Assembly (NCBI RefSeq): GCF_900107235.1 | Contig: NZ_FNPF01000003.1 | Coordinates: forward strand, 124,001-188,000 | From: Citreimonas salinaria | GTDB taxonomy: Bacteria; Pseudomonadota; Alphaproteobacteria; Rhodobacterales; Rhodobacteraceae | Reading direction: 5' to 3' | Length of the DNA: 64,000 nucleotides | Shown here: one piece after another, positions 16,835 to 26,706 of the stretch | How positions within the stretch are numbered: position 1 is the stretch's first letter | Layout of the letters: each line of letters opens with the position of its first letter | Notes under the pieces: generated by a model | What the model saw: only the letters and a program-made list of their open reading frames with translations | Database searches by the model: none | Told to the model about the DNA's origin: nothing | Program-made: the position numbers and the translations under genes

Positions 16835-18982
16835 ATGCGGCTGATCCTGGCTTTTGCAGCGCTTCTCGCGCTCGGCCTGCCCGCGCGCGCGCAGCAGGAC
16901 CGGGCGGTCGACGCGGCCATCCTGGTCGCCGACACCGTGCTGGTCGAGAACGACAGCCGGCTGATCGCCAGCGGCAACGTCGAGGCGCTGTCCGACGGCA
17001 CGCGCCTTCAGGCCAGCCGCGTCGTGTACGATCAGGAGGCCGGGCTCCTGTCGATCGAGGGGCCCATCCGCATCACCGACGAAAGCGGCCGCGTCACCAT
17101 CCTGGCCTCGGCGGCCGAGCTGGACGAGGGCTTCCGCAACGGGCTGCTGGCCGGCGCGCGCATCGTCCTCGACGACCAGCTTCAGCTTGCCGCGGTCGAG
17201 GCGCGGCGCGTCGACGGCCGCTACAACGCCCTGTCGCGCGTCGCCGTGACCTCGTGCCAGATCTGCGCCGGGCGCGCGCCGCTGTGGTCGATCCGCGCCT
17301 CTCGCGTCGTCCACGACCAGCTCGAACAGCAGATCTACTTCGACGACGCGCAGCTGCGCGTGCTCGACGTGCCGGTCTTCTACCTGCCGCGACTGCGCGT
17401 GCCCGACCCCACGCTGGAGCGCGCGCGCGGCTTCCTGTTCCCGACGCTGCGCAGTTCGACCCTGCTGGGCTTCGGCATCAAGATCCCCTATTTCATTCCC
17501 ATCGGCGACCACCAGGACGTCACCCTGACGCCCTACCTGTCGTCCAAGACGAGGACGCTGGAATTCCGCTACCGGCGCGCCTTCGTCAACGGCGACCTTC
17601 TTGTCAACGGCGCCGTGTCGCGCGACACGCGTGAAACAGACGAGGCGCGCGGTTACCTGTTCGCCGAGGGCGCATTCACCCTGCCGCGGGGCTTCACGCT
17701 GGACTTCGATGCGAAACTGGTCACGGATGCCGCCTACCTGAACGATTACGGCATCACCGGCACGGACCGGCTGGACAGCACCGTCACGCTGACGCGCGCC
17801 CGCCGCGACAGCCTGTTCCAGTCCGCGCTGGTCCATTACCAGTCCCTGCGCGAGGCCGAGGACAACGACACCCAGCCCACCATCGTCGGCGACATCCGCT
17901 ACCAGCGGCGGTACTTCCCCGCCCTGATCGGCGGTGAGATCCGCGTCGACGGGATCGCGCACGGGCATTACCGTTACTCCTCGACCGACATCGACACCGG
18001 CGATTCCGACGATGTCGTCGACGGCCGCGACCTTGCCCGCCTCAACGCCGCGATCAGCTGGCGCGACCGCTGGACGTTGCCTCTGGGCCTGCGCGCGGGA
18101 GTCTCGACGCATCTCTGGCTCGACCATTTCGAGATCCGGCAGGATGCCACCTCGCCGGAACGCGTCAGCGCCGCCACCCCCGGCGTCGCCGTCGATCTGC
18201 GCTGGCCCTTCGCGCGCGGCGGTGCGGGCGGGTCGCGCACGCTGGTCGAACCGGTGGTCCAGCTGGGCTGGGTCGGCGGAACGCGCCCCGAGAACCCCAA
18301 CGACGAAAGCACCCGGGTCGAGTTCGACGAGGCAAACCTGCTGAGCCTCTCGCGCTTTCCCGCCGCCGACCGGCGCGAACACGGCGCTACGCTGGCCGCC
18401 GGGCTGCGCATGATGCACCGCGCCCCCGCCGGCTGGACCGCCGCGCTGACGATCGGCCAGGTCTGGCGCGACGAGGCCGACGAGGCGTTCACGCGTTCCT
18501 CGGGCCTGCAGGGCGAAACCTCGGACACGCTGATCGCCGGGCGCTTCGCCAGCACCAACGGGCTGTCGATCTCGGCGCGCGGCCTGCTGGACGACACGGC
18601 GCGCATCTCCAAGGCCGAGGCCCGCGCCGCCTGGTCGAACGACCGCATCGAGCTCGGCGCGTCCTACGTTCTGCTGGTCACCGACACCGACGAGGAACGC
18701 GACGAGGCGCAGTCCGAATGGACGCTCGACGCGGCCTACCAGGTGACGCCGAACTGGCTCGGCTCGACCGAGTGGCGTTACGATCTGGCCGGCCAGCGCC
18801 TTGACCGTGTGGGGCTGGGGCTGCAATACCGGACCCGATGCGTCGAGGTGGGGCTTTCGGCCACCCGCCGCTACGCCTCCTCCGCCAACGTGGAGCCGTC
18901 CACCGATTTCGACCTGTCCGTCGCCCTGCTGGGCTTTTCCACGGGCGGTCCCGCCAAGGAGATCCGACCTTCATGCTCGTAG
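16835..18982 (+). CDS. lptD: LPS assembly outer membrane protein LptD
   Basis: 715 aa. A signal peptide (MRLILAFAALLALGLPARA, cleavage before QQD) is followed by an OstA/LptA-like periplasmic domain (residues ~30-200) and a large beta-barrel domain ending in alternating strands (WRYDLAGQRLDRVGLGLQYR). Cysteines at TSCQIC and at RTRCVEV plus the C-terminal SCS could form the inter-domain disulfides LptD needs. It receives LPS from LptA and inserts it in the outer membrane with LptE. It overlaps surA by ten bases, linking it to its own chaperone. Confidence 0.93.
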   Translation: MRLILAFAALLALGLPARAQQDRAVDAAILVADTVLVENDSRLIASGNVEALSDGTRLQASRVVYDQEAGLLSIEGPIRITDESGRVTILASAAELDEGFRNGLLAGARIVLDDQLQLAAVEARRVDGRYNALSRVAVTSCQICAGRAPLWSIRASRVVHDQLEQQIYFDDAQLRVLDVPVFYLPRLRVPDPTLERARGFLFPTLRSSTLLGFGIKIPYFIPIGDHQDVTLTPYLSSKTRTLEFRYRRAFVNGDLLVNGAVSRDTRETDEARGYLFAEGAFTLPRGFTLDFDAKLVTDAAYLNDYGITGTDRLDSTVTLTRARRDSLFQSALVHYQSLREAEDNDTQPTIVGDIRYQRRYFPALIGGEIRVDGIAHGHYRYSSTDIDTGDSDDVVDGRDLARLNAAISWRDRWTLPLGLRAGVSTHLWLDHFEIRQDATSPERVSAATPGVAVDLRWPFARGGAGGSRTLVEPVVQLGWVGGTRPENPNDESTRVEFDEANLLSLSRFPAADRREHGATLAAGLRMMHRAPAGWTAALTIGQVWRDEADEAFTRSSGLQGETSDTLIAGRFASTNGLSISARGLLDDTARISKAEARAAWSNDRIELGASYVLLVTDTDEERDEAQSEWTLDAAYQVTPNWLGSTEWRYDLAGQRLDRVGLGLQYRTRCVEVGLSATRRYASSANVEPSTDFDLSVALLGFSTGGPAKEIRPSCS

Positions 18983-20226
18983 CCACCCGTTTCCTCGCCC
19001 GGCTGGCCGTGGCCGGTGCGCTTGCCCCGCTGGCCCTGGCCGGCACGCTTGCCCTGGCGCCCGTGACGGCGGTTGCGCAGCAGGGGCTCTTCGCCCCCGC
19101 CCTCACCGTCAACGACCAGGTCATCACCGGCTACGAACTGCAGCAGCGCGCCCTGATGCTGGGCGTGCTGAACGCCCCCGGCGACCTGCAGGCGCTCGCG
19201 CGCGAGCAGCTGATCGATGACCGCCTGCGGCTCGAGGCCGCCGCGCAGGCCGGCATCCGCCCCGAGGAACAGGACGTGCTGGAGGGCATGGAGGAGTTCG
19301 CCGGCCGCGCCAACCTGTCGCGCGAGGAGTTCACCGCCGCACTCGCGCAGCGCGGCGTCGCCGAGGAGACCTTCCGCGATTTCGTGCGCGCCGGCGTCGC
19401 CTGGCGCGAGTTGGTGCGCCAGCGCTTCGCCCGTCAATCCGCCGTCTCCGAGGACGAGATCGACCGCGCCCTGTCGAGCGGCGGCGGCGGCAGCAACGTC
19501 CGCGTCCTGCTGTCCGAGATCATCATGCCGATCACGCCGCAGACCGCCGACGAGGTCCGCGCCCGCGCCGAGCGCATCTCCGAACTCGACTCCGAGGCCG
19601 CCTTCTCGGCCCAGGCCCGGCGCTTCTCGGCCACCGCCACGCGCGACCAGGGCGGCCGTCTGCCCTGGCGCGCGCTCGAGGAACTGCCCCCCGCGCTGCG
19701 GCCGCTGGTGCTGGCGCTGAAGCCCGGCGAAGTCACCGATCCGCTGCCGATCGAGGGCGCCGTGGCGCTGTTCCAGCTGCGCGACATCGAGGAAGCCGGC
19801 TATGACGCGCCCGAGATCGGCGCCGTGGAATACGCGGCCTACTACATGCCCGGCGGCCGCTCGGCCGAAACGCTGGCCCGCGCCCGCGCGCTGGCCGCCC
19901 GCGTCGACCGCTGCGACGACCTCTACGGCGTCGCCCAGGGCCAGCCGGCCGAGGTGCTGGACCGCCAGACCTTGCCGCCGGAACAGCTGCCCACCGACAT
20001 CGCGCTGGAACTGTCCAAGCTCGACGCGGGCGAGGTCTCGACCGCGCTGACGCGCGCGGACGGGCAGACGCTGGTCTTCCTGATGCTCTGCGGCCGCACG
20101 CCGGCGGTGAACGCCGACGTGGACCGGCAGCAATTCGGCGTGAACCTGCGCAACCAGCGCCTGCAGGAACAGGCCGAAGGCTACCTCGCGCAGCTGCGCG
20201 CCGACGCCCGCATCGTCGAGCGATGA
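18973..20226 (+). CDS. surA: Periplasmic chaperone/peptidyl-prolyl isomerase SurA
   Basis: 417 aa. An Ala/Leu-rich signal peptide ends at AVA before QQG (~residue 35). The SurA N-terminal chaperone domain follows (ALTVNDQVITGYELQQRALML; DLQALAREQLIDDRLRLEAA) and then one parvulin domain (VRVLLSEIIMPITPQTADEV to LPWRALEELPPALRPLVLALKPGEV). Its ATG lies inside the end of lptD and its last bases overlap pdxA by ATGA. SurA escorts outer-membrane barrels, including LptD, to BAM. A long frame open to 18838 is not the true start. Confidence 0.93.
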   Translation: MLVATRFLARLAVAGALAPLALAGTLALAPVTAVAQQGLFAPALTVNDQVITGYELQQRALMLGVLNAPGDLQALAREQLIDDRLRLEAAAQAGIRPEEQDVLEGMEEFAGRANLSREEFTAALAQRGVAEETFRDFVRAGVAWRELVRQRFARQSAVSEDEIDRALSSGGGGSNVRVLLSEIIMPITPQTADEVRARAERISELDSEAAFSAQARRFSATATRDQGGRLPWRALEELPPALRPLVLALKPGEVTDPLPIEGAVALFQLRDIEEAGYDAPEIGAVEYAAYYMPGGRSAETLARARALAARVDRCDDLYGVAQGQPAEVLDRQTLPPEQLPTDIALELSKLDAGEVSTALTRADGQTLVFLMLCGRTPAVNADVDRQQFGVNLRNQRLQEQAEGYLAQLRADARIVER

Positions 20227-21191
20227 CCGCGCCGGTCGCGGTCAGCTGCGGCGAACCCGCCGGTATCGGCGTCGAACTGGCCGAGGCCGCCCGCCGCGTG
20301 CTGGGCGGCTCGGTGCCGTTCTTCCTGATCGGCGACCCCGACCACCTGCCCGGCACCATCGAGCACGCCGCCATCGACGGCCCCGCGCAGGCCGCGGGCA
20401 TTCCCGCCGACACGCTGCCGGTCCTGCCGCTGCGCCTCGTCGGCCCCCGCGTGCCCGGCCGCGCGCAGCCTGCCCACGCCGCCGGCGTGGTCGAGGCGAT
20501 CACCCGCGGCGTGGCCGAGGTCCGCTCCGGGCGGGCCTCGGCGCTGTGCACGCTGCCGATCCACAAGCAGGCGCTGGCCGAGGGCGCCGGTTTCGCCTTT
20601 CCCGGCCATACCGAGTTCCTCGCCGATCTCGCCGGCGCCGACGAGGTGGTGATGATGCTCGCCTCGGACCAGCTGCGCGTGGTGCCGGCGACGATCCACG
20701 TGGCGCTGCGCGACGTCTTCGCCGCCCTCACGCCCGAGCGGCTGGAAAAGCGCATCCGCATCACCCACGAGGCGCTGCGCGCGCAATTCCGCGTGCCCGA
20801 GCCGCGCATCGCGGTCGCCGGCCTCAACCCCCATGCGGGCGAAGGCGGCCGCATGGGCCGCGAGGAGATCGAGATCATCACCCCCGTGCTCGACCGCCTG
20901 CGCGCCGAGGGCTTCGACATCGCCGGGCCGCTTTCGGCCGACACGATGTTCCACGCGAGCGCCCGCGCGCGCTACGACGCGGCGGTGGCGATGTACCACG
21001 ACCAAGCGCTGATCCCGATCAAGACGCTGGATTTCGACCGCGGCGTGAACGTGACGCTGGGCCTGCCCTTCGTGCGCACCTCGCCCGATCACGGCACCGC
21101 CTTCGACATCGCCGGCACCGGCCGGGCCAACCCTTCCTCGACGGTCGAGGCGCTGCGGATGGCGTGGCGCATGGCCGGGGGAAGCGCATGA
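20223..21191 (+). CDS. pdxA: 4-hydroxythreonine-4-phosphate dehydrogenase
   Basis: 322 aa, the normal PdxA length. It oxidises 4-phosphohydroxy-L-threonine in pyridoxal phosphate synthesis. Metal and substrate motifs are intact: FPGHTEFLADL, MYHDQALIPIKTLDFDRGVNVTLGLPFVRTSPDHGTAFDIAG. The ATG overlaps the surA stop. surA-pdxA-rsmA is a classic proteobacterial order; the link is operon history rather than shared function. Confidence 0.96.
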   Translation: MTAPVAVSCGEPAGIGVELAEAARRVLGGSVPFFLIGDPDHLPGTIEHAAIDGPAQAAGIPADTLPVLPLRLVGPRVPGRAQPAHAAGVVEAITRGVAEVRSGRASALCTLPIHKQALAEGAGFAFPGHTEFLADLAGADEVVMMLASDQLRVVPATIHVALRDVFAALTPERLEKRIRITHEALRAQFRVPEPRIAVAGLNPHAGEGGRMGREEIEIITPVLDRLRAEGFDIAGPLSADTMFHASARARYDAAVAMYHDQALIPIKTLDFDRGVNVTLGLPFVRTSPDHGTAFDIAGTGRANPSSTVEALRMAWRMAGGSA

Positions 21192-21225
21192 AGGCCCGTC
21201 GCCCTGACGCGGCCCAGGCGCACGC

Positions 21226-22062
21226 ATGAGCGGCATCGATTCCCTGCCGCCCCTGCGCGATGTCATCGCGCAGCACGGCCTTTCGGCGCGCAAGTCGCTG
21301 GGGCAGAACTTCCTGCTGGACCTGAACCTGACGGCGCGAATCGCGCGCATCGCGGGCGACCTGTCGGACACGGACGTGCTCGAGGTCGGCCCCGGCCCCG
21401 GCGGGTTGACCCGCGGGCTTCTGGCCGAGGGCGCGCGCAAGGTTCTGGCGGTCGAGAAGGACAGCCGCTGCCTGCCCGCGCTGGCCGAGATCGCCGAGGC
21501 CTACCCGGGACGGCTCGAGGTGATCGAGGCCGACGCGCTGGAGATCGATCCGGCCGAGCACCTGCGCCCGCCTTACGCGATCTGCGCCAACCTGCCCTAC
21601 AACGTCGGCACCGAGCTTCTGGTGCGCTGGCTGACGCCGCGCGAATGGCCGCCGAAATGGCGCTCGCTGACGCTGATGTTCCAGCAGGAAGTGGCCGAGC
21701 GGATCGTTGCGCAGCCCGGCGGCAAGGCCTATGGCCGGCTCGCGGTGCTGGCCCAGTGGCGTTGCGACGCGCGCATCGCCCTGCGCCTGCCGCCGGGGGC
21801 GTTCTCACCCCCGCCCAAGGTCAGCTCGGCCGTGGTGCACCTGACCGCGCTCGACGCGCCGCGCTATCCTGCGGACCCGCAGGTGTTGCAACGGGTGGTG
21901 GCGACGGCATTCAACCAGCGGCGCAAGATGCTGCGCGCCGCGTTGAAGGGGCTCGCCCCGGATATCGAGGATCGCCTGCGCGCCGTCGGGATTCCGCCGA
22001 CAGAACGCGCCGAGCAGGTTTCGATCGAGGCGTTCTGCGCGCTGGCGCGCACTTTCGAATAG
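21226..22062 (+). CDS. rsmA: 16S rRNA (adenine1518/1519-N6) dimethyltransferase
   Basis: 278 aa. KsgA/RsmA motifs: [22 protein letters not shown]-binding [17 protein letters not shown], catalytic [10 protein letters not shown], and [17 protein letters not shown]. It dimethylates two adenines near the 3' end of 16S rRNA during late 30S assembly; loss gives kasugamycin resistance. Last gene of the lptF operon, 34 bp after pdxA; a strong hairpin follows. Confidence 0.97.
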   Translation: MSGIDSLPPLRDVIAQHGLSARKSLGQNFLLDLNLTARIARIAGDLSDTDVLEVGPGPGGLTRGLLAEGARKVLAVEKDSRCLPALAEIAEAYPGRLEVIEADALEIDPAEHLRPPYAICANLPYNVGTELLVRWLTPREWPPKWRSLTLMFQQEVAERIVAQPGGKAYGRLAVLAQWRCDARIALRLPPGAFSPPPKVSSAVVHLTALDAPRYPADPQVLQRVVATAFNQRRKMLRAALKGLAPDIEDRLRAVGIPPTERAEQVSIEAFCALARTFE

Positions 22063-22094
22063 GTCTGGAATGGGTTTGGAAAAGGTGATGGCCA

Positions 22095-22125
22095 CCGTCC
22101 CGGGATCGACCGATCACCGGGACGG
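22095..22125. terminator. Bidirectional hairpin between rsmA and DUF4167
   Basis: CCGTCCCGG (22095-22103) pairs with CCGGGACGG (22117-22125), and inner GATC/GATC extends the stem with one bulged A. It sits between two converging genes and is strong enough to act as a terminator both ways, though neither side has a clean U-tract. Confidence 0.55.
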
Positions 22126-22130
22126 CAGGA

Positions 22131-22940
22131 TCACTCCGCCGCGTCCGAGGCCGCGTTGTCGGCCGGAGCGCGCGTCTGCTCGTCGCCATCCTTGCGGGCC
22201 GCGGGCTTGCGCGTGCGGCGCGGCTTGGGGCGGGGCGCCTCGTCGTCGCCACGGCCCTGATCGGCCTGGTCCTGACCGGCGCGTTCCTGGTCGCCCTGGC
22301 CCTGGTCCGATTGGCCCTGGTCCGGCTGGTTCTGGCCGCCCTCGTCGGGCTTGCGGCGCGGCTTGCGCGGGGCGCGCGGCTTGCGCGGCTTGTCCTCGGT
22401 CGAGGCGCTTTCCGGCGTCTCGACCAGTCCGCCCTCGGTCTCCTCCCCCCGGACCTCGAAGGACTCGTCGCCGCGTCGATTGCCCTGGCGCGCGTCCTGG
22501 TCGGAAGGCTGACCGCCCTGGTCCTGCCGGCCGCCGTCATTTCCGTCGAACGGCTGGCGGTCTCCCTGCTGGGCCTCGCGCTCGGCGCGCTCGCGGTCGC
22601 GCTGCGCCTGGCGCTCGCGGTTCTCGCGTTCCTGCTGGGCCTGGCGCTCGCGGTTCTCACGTTCCTGCTGCTCGCGCTTGGCGTCCTGCTCGCGCTGCGC
22701 CTCGGCCAGCATTCGCAGGTAGTGTTCGGCGTGCTGCTGGAAGTTCTCGGCCGCGACGCGGTCGTTGGCCAACCAGGCGTCACGCGCCAGCTGGTTGTAC
22801 TTGTCGATGATCTGCTGCGGCGTGCCGCGCACCTTGCCCTCGGGGCCGCTGCTGTCGAACACGCGGTTGACGACGTTGCCCAGCGTATTGCTGCGGTTGC
22901 GGTTGTTCTTCGACCGCGAGCGGGATTTGGATGAACGCAT
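22131..22940 (-). CDS. DUF4167 protein, low-complexity tail
   Basis: 269 aa. The conserved DUF4167 head is a basic stretch (MRSSKSRSRSKNNRNRSNTLGN) followed by VFDSSGPEGKVRGTPQQIIDKYNQLARDA and an AENFQQHAEHYLRML helix. After residue ~85 the protein is a long Glu/Arg/Gln coiled coil, then acidic Gly/Asp/Gln stretches and Lys/Arg/Pro-rich basic blocks. The start at 22940 is where family members begin; the frame is open 63 bases further. The head suggests nucleic-acid or RNP binding, but function is unassigned. Confidence 0.88.
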   Translation of the reverse strand: MRSSKSRSRSKNNRNRSNTLGNVVNRVFDSSGPEGKVRGTPQQIIDKYNQLARDAWLANDRVAAENFQQHAEHYLRMLAEAQREQDAKREQQERENRERQAQQERENRERQAQRDRERAEREAQQGDRQPFDGNDGGRQDQGGQPSDQDARQGNRRGDESFEVRGEETEGGLVETPESASTEDKPRKPRAPRKPRRKPDEGGQNQPDQGQSDQGQGDQERAGQDQADQGRGDDEAPRPKPRRTRKPAARKDGDEQTRAPADNAASDAAE

Positions 22941-23154
22941 ACGTGTGTAATTCCAGTCCGGGTTTCGACTGTGCGGCGATCGCGAAGGCGCATCGGGCGC
23001 CAAGGTCTGCGATCACGGGCTGTTCGGCTTGCCGTCCGACGGGAGGCCTGAGACAGGCGATCCACCGTGCGAACATCTTGGGTAAATCACACGTGGCAGG
23101 CGGAAACAAGTGCAGAACGGCGCGTTGCACGGCTTTGTGCGTATTTTTCACGCC

Positions 23155-24003
23155 TTAGCGGGGTGCCGTGGCCACGACGACGCGGTCGCGGCCGTCCATG
23201 TCGGGCAGAACCGCCACGTCGGCCAGCCCCGCGCCGCCGAAAAGCGCCGCGACCGCGCCCGCCTGCGTCGGGCCGATCTCGACCATCAGCCGCCCGCCCG
23301 GCACCAGCCACGCCCCCGCGCCGGCGGCGATCGTGCGGTAGGCGGCCAGCCCGTCGCCCTCGTCGGTCAGCGCGCCGCGCGGCTCGTGATCGCGCGTCTC
23401 GGGCGCCAGCGCGGGCATTTCCGACGCCGCGATGTAGGGCGGGTTCGACACGATCAGGTCGAAGCGCGCGGTGCCTGCCTCCAGCGCCGCGAACCAGTCC
23501 CCGGCACGCAGCGTCGCGCGGTCGCCGAGCCCGAGCGCCTCCCGGTTGCGCGCCGCGACCGCCAGTGCCGCCTCGGACAGGTCGCAGCCGGCGCCGCGCG
23601 CCACGGGCCGTTCGGCCAGCAATGTCAGCAGGATGCAACCCGACCCGGTGCCAAGGTCCAGCACGCGCGCGAACGGCGCCTGCAAGGCCGCGGCGACAAG
23701 GGTCTCGGTCTCGGGGCGCGGGTCGAGCACGTCCGGCGTCACGATGAAGTCCCGCCCCCAGAAGGTACGCGTGCCGGTCAGGTGGCTGACGGGCTCGCGC
23801 GCCGAACGGCGCGCCACCAGCGCGTCGAACCGCGCCGCGCCATCCGCAGTCACCGGGTCGCCCAGCACCAGCGTCAGCCGCCCCTGCGCCACCCCCAGCG
23901 CGTGCGCCAGCAGGCGGCGCGCGTCGCGCGCGGCGTCGGGCACGCCCGCCGCCTGCAGCCGGGCCGTGGCCTCGGCCAGCAGGCTTTGCGCCCGCGCGGT
24001 CAC
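23155..24003 (-). CDS. prmC: Release factor glutamine methyltransferase
   Basis: 282 aa. N-terminal helical RF-binding domain, then a class I methyltransferase with LDLGTGSGCILLTLL and the catalytic SNPPYIA (NPPY at 187-190); PRPETETLV is the linker motif. It methylates the Gln of the GGQ loop in RF1/RF2. It begins with GTG four bases after the prfA stop, so the enzyme and its substrate are co-translated. No distinct terminator is seen in the 214 bp between it and DUF4167. Confidence 0.96.
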   Translation of the reverse strand: MTARAQSLLAEATARLQAAGVPDAARDARRLLAHALGVAQGRLTLVLGDPVTADGAARFDALVARRSAREPVSHLTGTRTFWGRDFIVTPDVLDPRPETETLVAAALQAPFARVLDLGTGSGCILLTLLAERPVARGAGCDLSEAALAVAARNREALGLGDRATLRAGDWFAALEAGTARFDLIVSNPPYIAASEMPALAPETRDHEPRGALTDEGDGLAAYRTIAAGAGAWLVPGGRLMVEIGPTQAGAVAALFGGAGLADVAVLPDMDGRDRVVVATAPR

Positions 24004-24007
24004 CGCC

Positions 24008-25057
24008 TCAGTCCTGCATCTCGGCCAGTTGCGCCGCCTGGTGTTCCGAGATCAGCGCGTCGATCACCTCGTCCAGATCGCCCCCGATGATCTGGTCGAG
24101 CCGGTAGAGCGTCAGCCCGATCCGGTGATCCGTCAGGCGCCCCTGCGGGAAGTTGTAGGTGCGGATGCGTTCCGAGCGGTCCCCGGTCCCCACCTGCGCC
24201 TTGCGCGCATCGGCGCGTTCCGTGGCGGCGCGCTGCCGCTCGGCGTCGAACAGCCGCGCGCGCAGCACCTGCATGGCGATCTCGCGATTGCGGTGCTGCG
24301 ACTTCTCGGAGCTGGTGACGACGATCCCGCTGGGAATGTGGGTGATCCGGACTGCGGAATCGGTCGTGTTCACGTGCTGCCCGCCCGCGCCGGAACTGCG
24401 CATCGTATCGATCCGCAGGTCGTTCGGGTCGATCGAGATGTCGACCTCGGCCGCCTCGGGCAGGACCGCGACCGTCGCGGCCGAGGTGTGAATGCGCCCG
24501 CCGCTCTCGGTCTCGGGCACGCGCTGCACCCGGTGCACGCCGGACTCGAACTTCAGCCGGGCGAACACGCCGTCGCCGGCGATGCGCACCACCAGCTCGC
24601 GCAGCCCCCCCAGCTCGGAATGCACCTCTTCGACCACGTCCCAGACCCAGCCCTTCGCCTCGGCGTAGCGCTGGTACATGCGGGCGAGGTCACCCGCGAA
24701 CAGCGCCGCCTCCTCGCCGCCGGTGCCGGGACGGATCTCCAGCATCGCGGGCCGCGCATCGGCCGCGTCGCGCGGCAGCAGCGCCAGCTGCACCGCGTGC
24801 TCGACCTCGGGCAGGCGCGCGCGCAGCGCGGGCAGCTCGTCCTCGGCCAGTTCGCGCATCTCGGGGTCGGACAGCATCGCCTCGGCCTCGGCGATGTCCG
24901 CCTGCAGGCGCTCCCACTCGGCGATCCGGTCGACCACCGGGCGCAGCTCGGCATATTCGCGGCCAAGCGTCGCGATGTCGCCACCACCCTGCGACATGCG
25001 CGCCTCGACGTATTCGAGCCGTTCGCGGATCTGCTGAAGTCGGTCCTGCGGGATCAT
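24008..25057 (-). CDS. prfA: Peptide chain release factor 1
   Basis: 349 aa, near the usual RF1 length. GGQ at residues 225-227 ([10 protein letters not shown]) enters the peptidyl transferase centre; the PxT codon-reading motif is in [26 protein letters not shown]. It recognises UAA and UAG. The N-terminal [13 protein letters not shown] helix is the RF1 domain 1. First gene of the prfA-prmC pair, 31 bp after DUF1499 on the same strand. Confidence 0.97.
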   Translation of the reverse strand: MIPQDRLQQIRERLEYVEARMSQGGGDIATLGREYAELRPVVDRIAEWERLQADIAEAEAMLSDPEMRELAEDELPALRARLPEVEHAVQLALLPRDAADARPAMLEIRPGTGGEEAALFAGDLARMYQRYAEAKGWVWDVVEEVHSELGGLRELVVRIAGDGVFARLKFESGVHRVQRVPETESGGRIHTSAATVAVLPEAAEVDISIDPNDLRIDTMRSSGAGGQHVNTTDSAVRITHIPSGIVVTSSEKSQHRNREIAMQVLRARLFDAERQRAATERADARKAQVGTGDRSERIRTYNFPQGRLTDHRIGLTLYRLDQIIGGDLDEVIDALISEHQAAQLAEMQD

Positions 25058-25088
25058 GGCGCGTGGATGGCCCGGCGGCGCGAGGCGG

Positions 25089-25568
25089 TCAACCCTGCTC
25101 TGCCTGGTCGCGCAGCTGGTTCAGCCAGCCCTGCACCCGGGTCCGATTCACGTCCATGTCGCTTCTGCCGAAGCGCGAGCGCGCGTACAGCTCGACCTGG
25201 CCGTCGCCGCGCTGGATCGTGGTGTAGTCGGGGAATCCCATCCACTTGCTGCGGGTGACGTAGGTGGCGCGCTCCTGGTCCGGGCCGCCGGCCAGCAGTT
25301 CGGTGCGGGGCGTTGTCAGGATGATGTCGTGCAGCGCCCGAAAGGTCACCTCGCCGCCCGGGATGCGGCGTCGGACGCCGTTCGCCAGATCCTGGTCGGC
25401 GGTCACCTGAGGGTCCACGTTCCACGTGTCCGGGTCCGACGGCGCGAGCCGGATCCACGCCAGGCCGCCGATGATCACGATAACGATGATGTAGAAGATC
25501 ATGCGCAAGACAGGGTCCACCGGGTTCAGGGGCAAGAGCCGCGACCGCGTCGCGACCATCGTCGGCAT
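25089..25568 (-). CDS. DUF1499 membrane-anchored protein
   Basis: 159 aa. One transmembrane helix ([20 protein letters not shown], residues ~23-42), then a DUF1499 domain with [39 protein letters not shown] and [27 protein letters not shown], the last strongly characteristic. Members are found next to many housekeeping genes; the function is unknown. No clear ribosome site marks the start; an internal ATG before the helix is possible. Confidence 0.82.
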   Translation of the reverse strand: MPTMVATRSRLLPLNPVDPVLRMIFYIIVIVIIGGLAWIRLAPSDPDTWNVDPQVTADQDLANGVRRRIPGGEVTFRALHDIILTTPRTELLAGGPDQERATYVTRSKWMGFPDYTTIQRGDGQVELYARSRFGRSDMDVNRTRVQGWLNQLRDQAEQG

Positions 25569-25622
25569 GGCACGAAACGCGCGTCTTTGGAAGCCCCGGC
25601 ACGGCGCCGGGCGCCGCCCCGC

Positions 25623-26582
25623 TCAGCGGCGCGTCCAGCTCCACAGGCACAGCTGCTCGGTCATCACGTGCGCCGCGGCGGTCGCGGTGACGCCCGCGTG
25701 GTCATAGGGTGGAGAGACCTCGACCACGTCCCCGCCCTTCAGGTCGATCCCCGCGAGGCCACGCAGGATCGCCGCCGCCTGATGGCTGGCCAGCCCGCCC
25801 CAGACCGGCGTGCCGGTGCCCGGCGCGAAGGCCGGGTCCAGCGCGTCGATGTCGAAGGTCAGGTAACACGGCGCGTCGCCCACCACCGCGCGGGCCTGCG
25901 CCGCGGTCTCGGCGAGGGTCTGCGCGTGGACCCGCGGCGCGTCGATGATGTGGAACCCCAGCGTGTCCGGGTTGTCCGTGCGGATGCCGATCTGGACCGA
26001 GCGCGTCGGGTCGACGATGCCTTCCTTCACGGCCGTGTACATGAACGTGCCGTGATCGACGCGCGCCGGGTCGTCGTCGACCCAGGTGTCGGTATGCGCG
26101 TCGAACTGGATCACCGACAGGGGCCCGTGCTTCGCCGCGTGCGCCCGCAGGCAGCCCAGCGTCACGGAATGGTCGCCGCCGATGGCGAAGCAGGCCGCGC
26201 CGGCGTCGAGGATGCCGCCCACATGCGCCTCGATCTGCGCGGGCACCTTCGACGGCATCGCGTAGTCGAAGGCCATGTCCCCGTGATCGGCGATGGCGAA
26301 CTCGCTCAGCACGTCGTAGCCCCAGCCGTAGGGCGCGTCGCAGGGCTGCAGCAGCGACGCCTCGCGCACCGCGCGGGGGCCAAGCCGGGCGCCGGGCCGG
26401 TTGGTCACCGCCTGGTCGAAGGGCAGGCCCGTCACCGCGACGTCGACCCCGCGCAGGTCCTTGGTGTAGCGGCGGCGCAGGAAGGACGGCGCGCCGGCAA
26501 AGACGTTCTCGAAGGACGGCCCCTTCAGGTCGTCGCGGGTAAAGGCGTGGTCGATCTGTGTCTTCGCGTCTTCAAGCGCCAT
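25623..26582 (-). CDS. speB: Agmatinase / arginase-family ureohydrolase
   Basis: 319 aa. Manganese-binding motifs of ureohydrolases are complete: AIGGDHSVTLG, QFDAHTDTW and LTFDIDALDPAFAPGTGTPVWGG. Length and the N-terminal FLRRRYTKDLRGVDVAVTGLPFDQAVTNRPGARLGP fit agmatinase, giving putrescine and urea, although guanidinobutyrase or related activities cannot be excluded. The ATG at 26582 has GGAGG six bases upstream, deciding against the longer open frame. Divergent from mazG. Confidence 0.9.
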   Translation of the reverse strand: MALEDAKTQIDHAFTRDDLKGPSFENVFAGAPSFLRRRYTKDLRGVDVAVTGLPFDQAVTNRPGARLGPRAVREASLLQPCDAPYGWGYDVLSEFAIADHGDMAFDYAMPSKVPAQIEAHVGGILDAGAACFAIGGDHSVTLGCLRAHAAKHGPLSVIQFDAHTDTWVDDDPARVDHGTFMYTAVKEGIVDPTRSVQIGIRTDNPDTLGFHIIDAPRVHAQTLAETAAQARAVVGDAPCYLTFDIDALDPAFAPGTGTPVWGGLASHQAAAILRGLAGIDLKGGDVVEVSPPYDHAGVTATAAAHVMTEQLCLWSWTRR

Positions 26583-26706
26583 GGCGGGCCTCCGGAATTG
26601 TCGCGCCCGTGGTAGGCGGCGCCACGGCCCAGGTCCAGAGGCCGCGCGCTGGACTCCGCGGCCCCGGTGGCCCATCCCTTGGCGCGCGAGACGAGCAGAG
26701 GCCCGA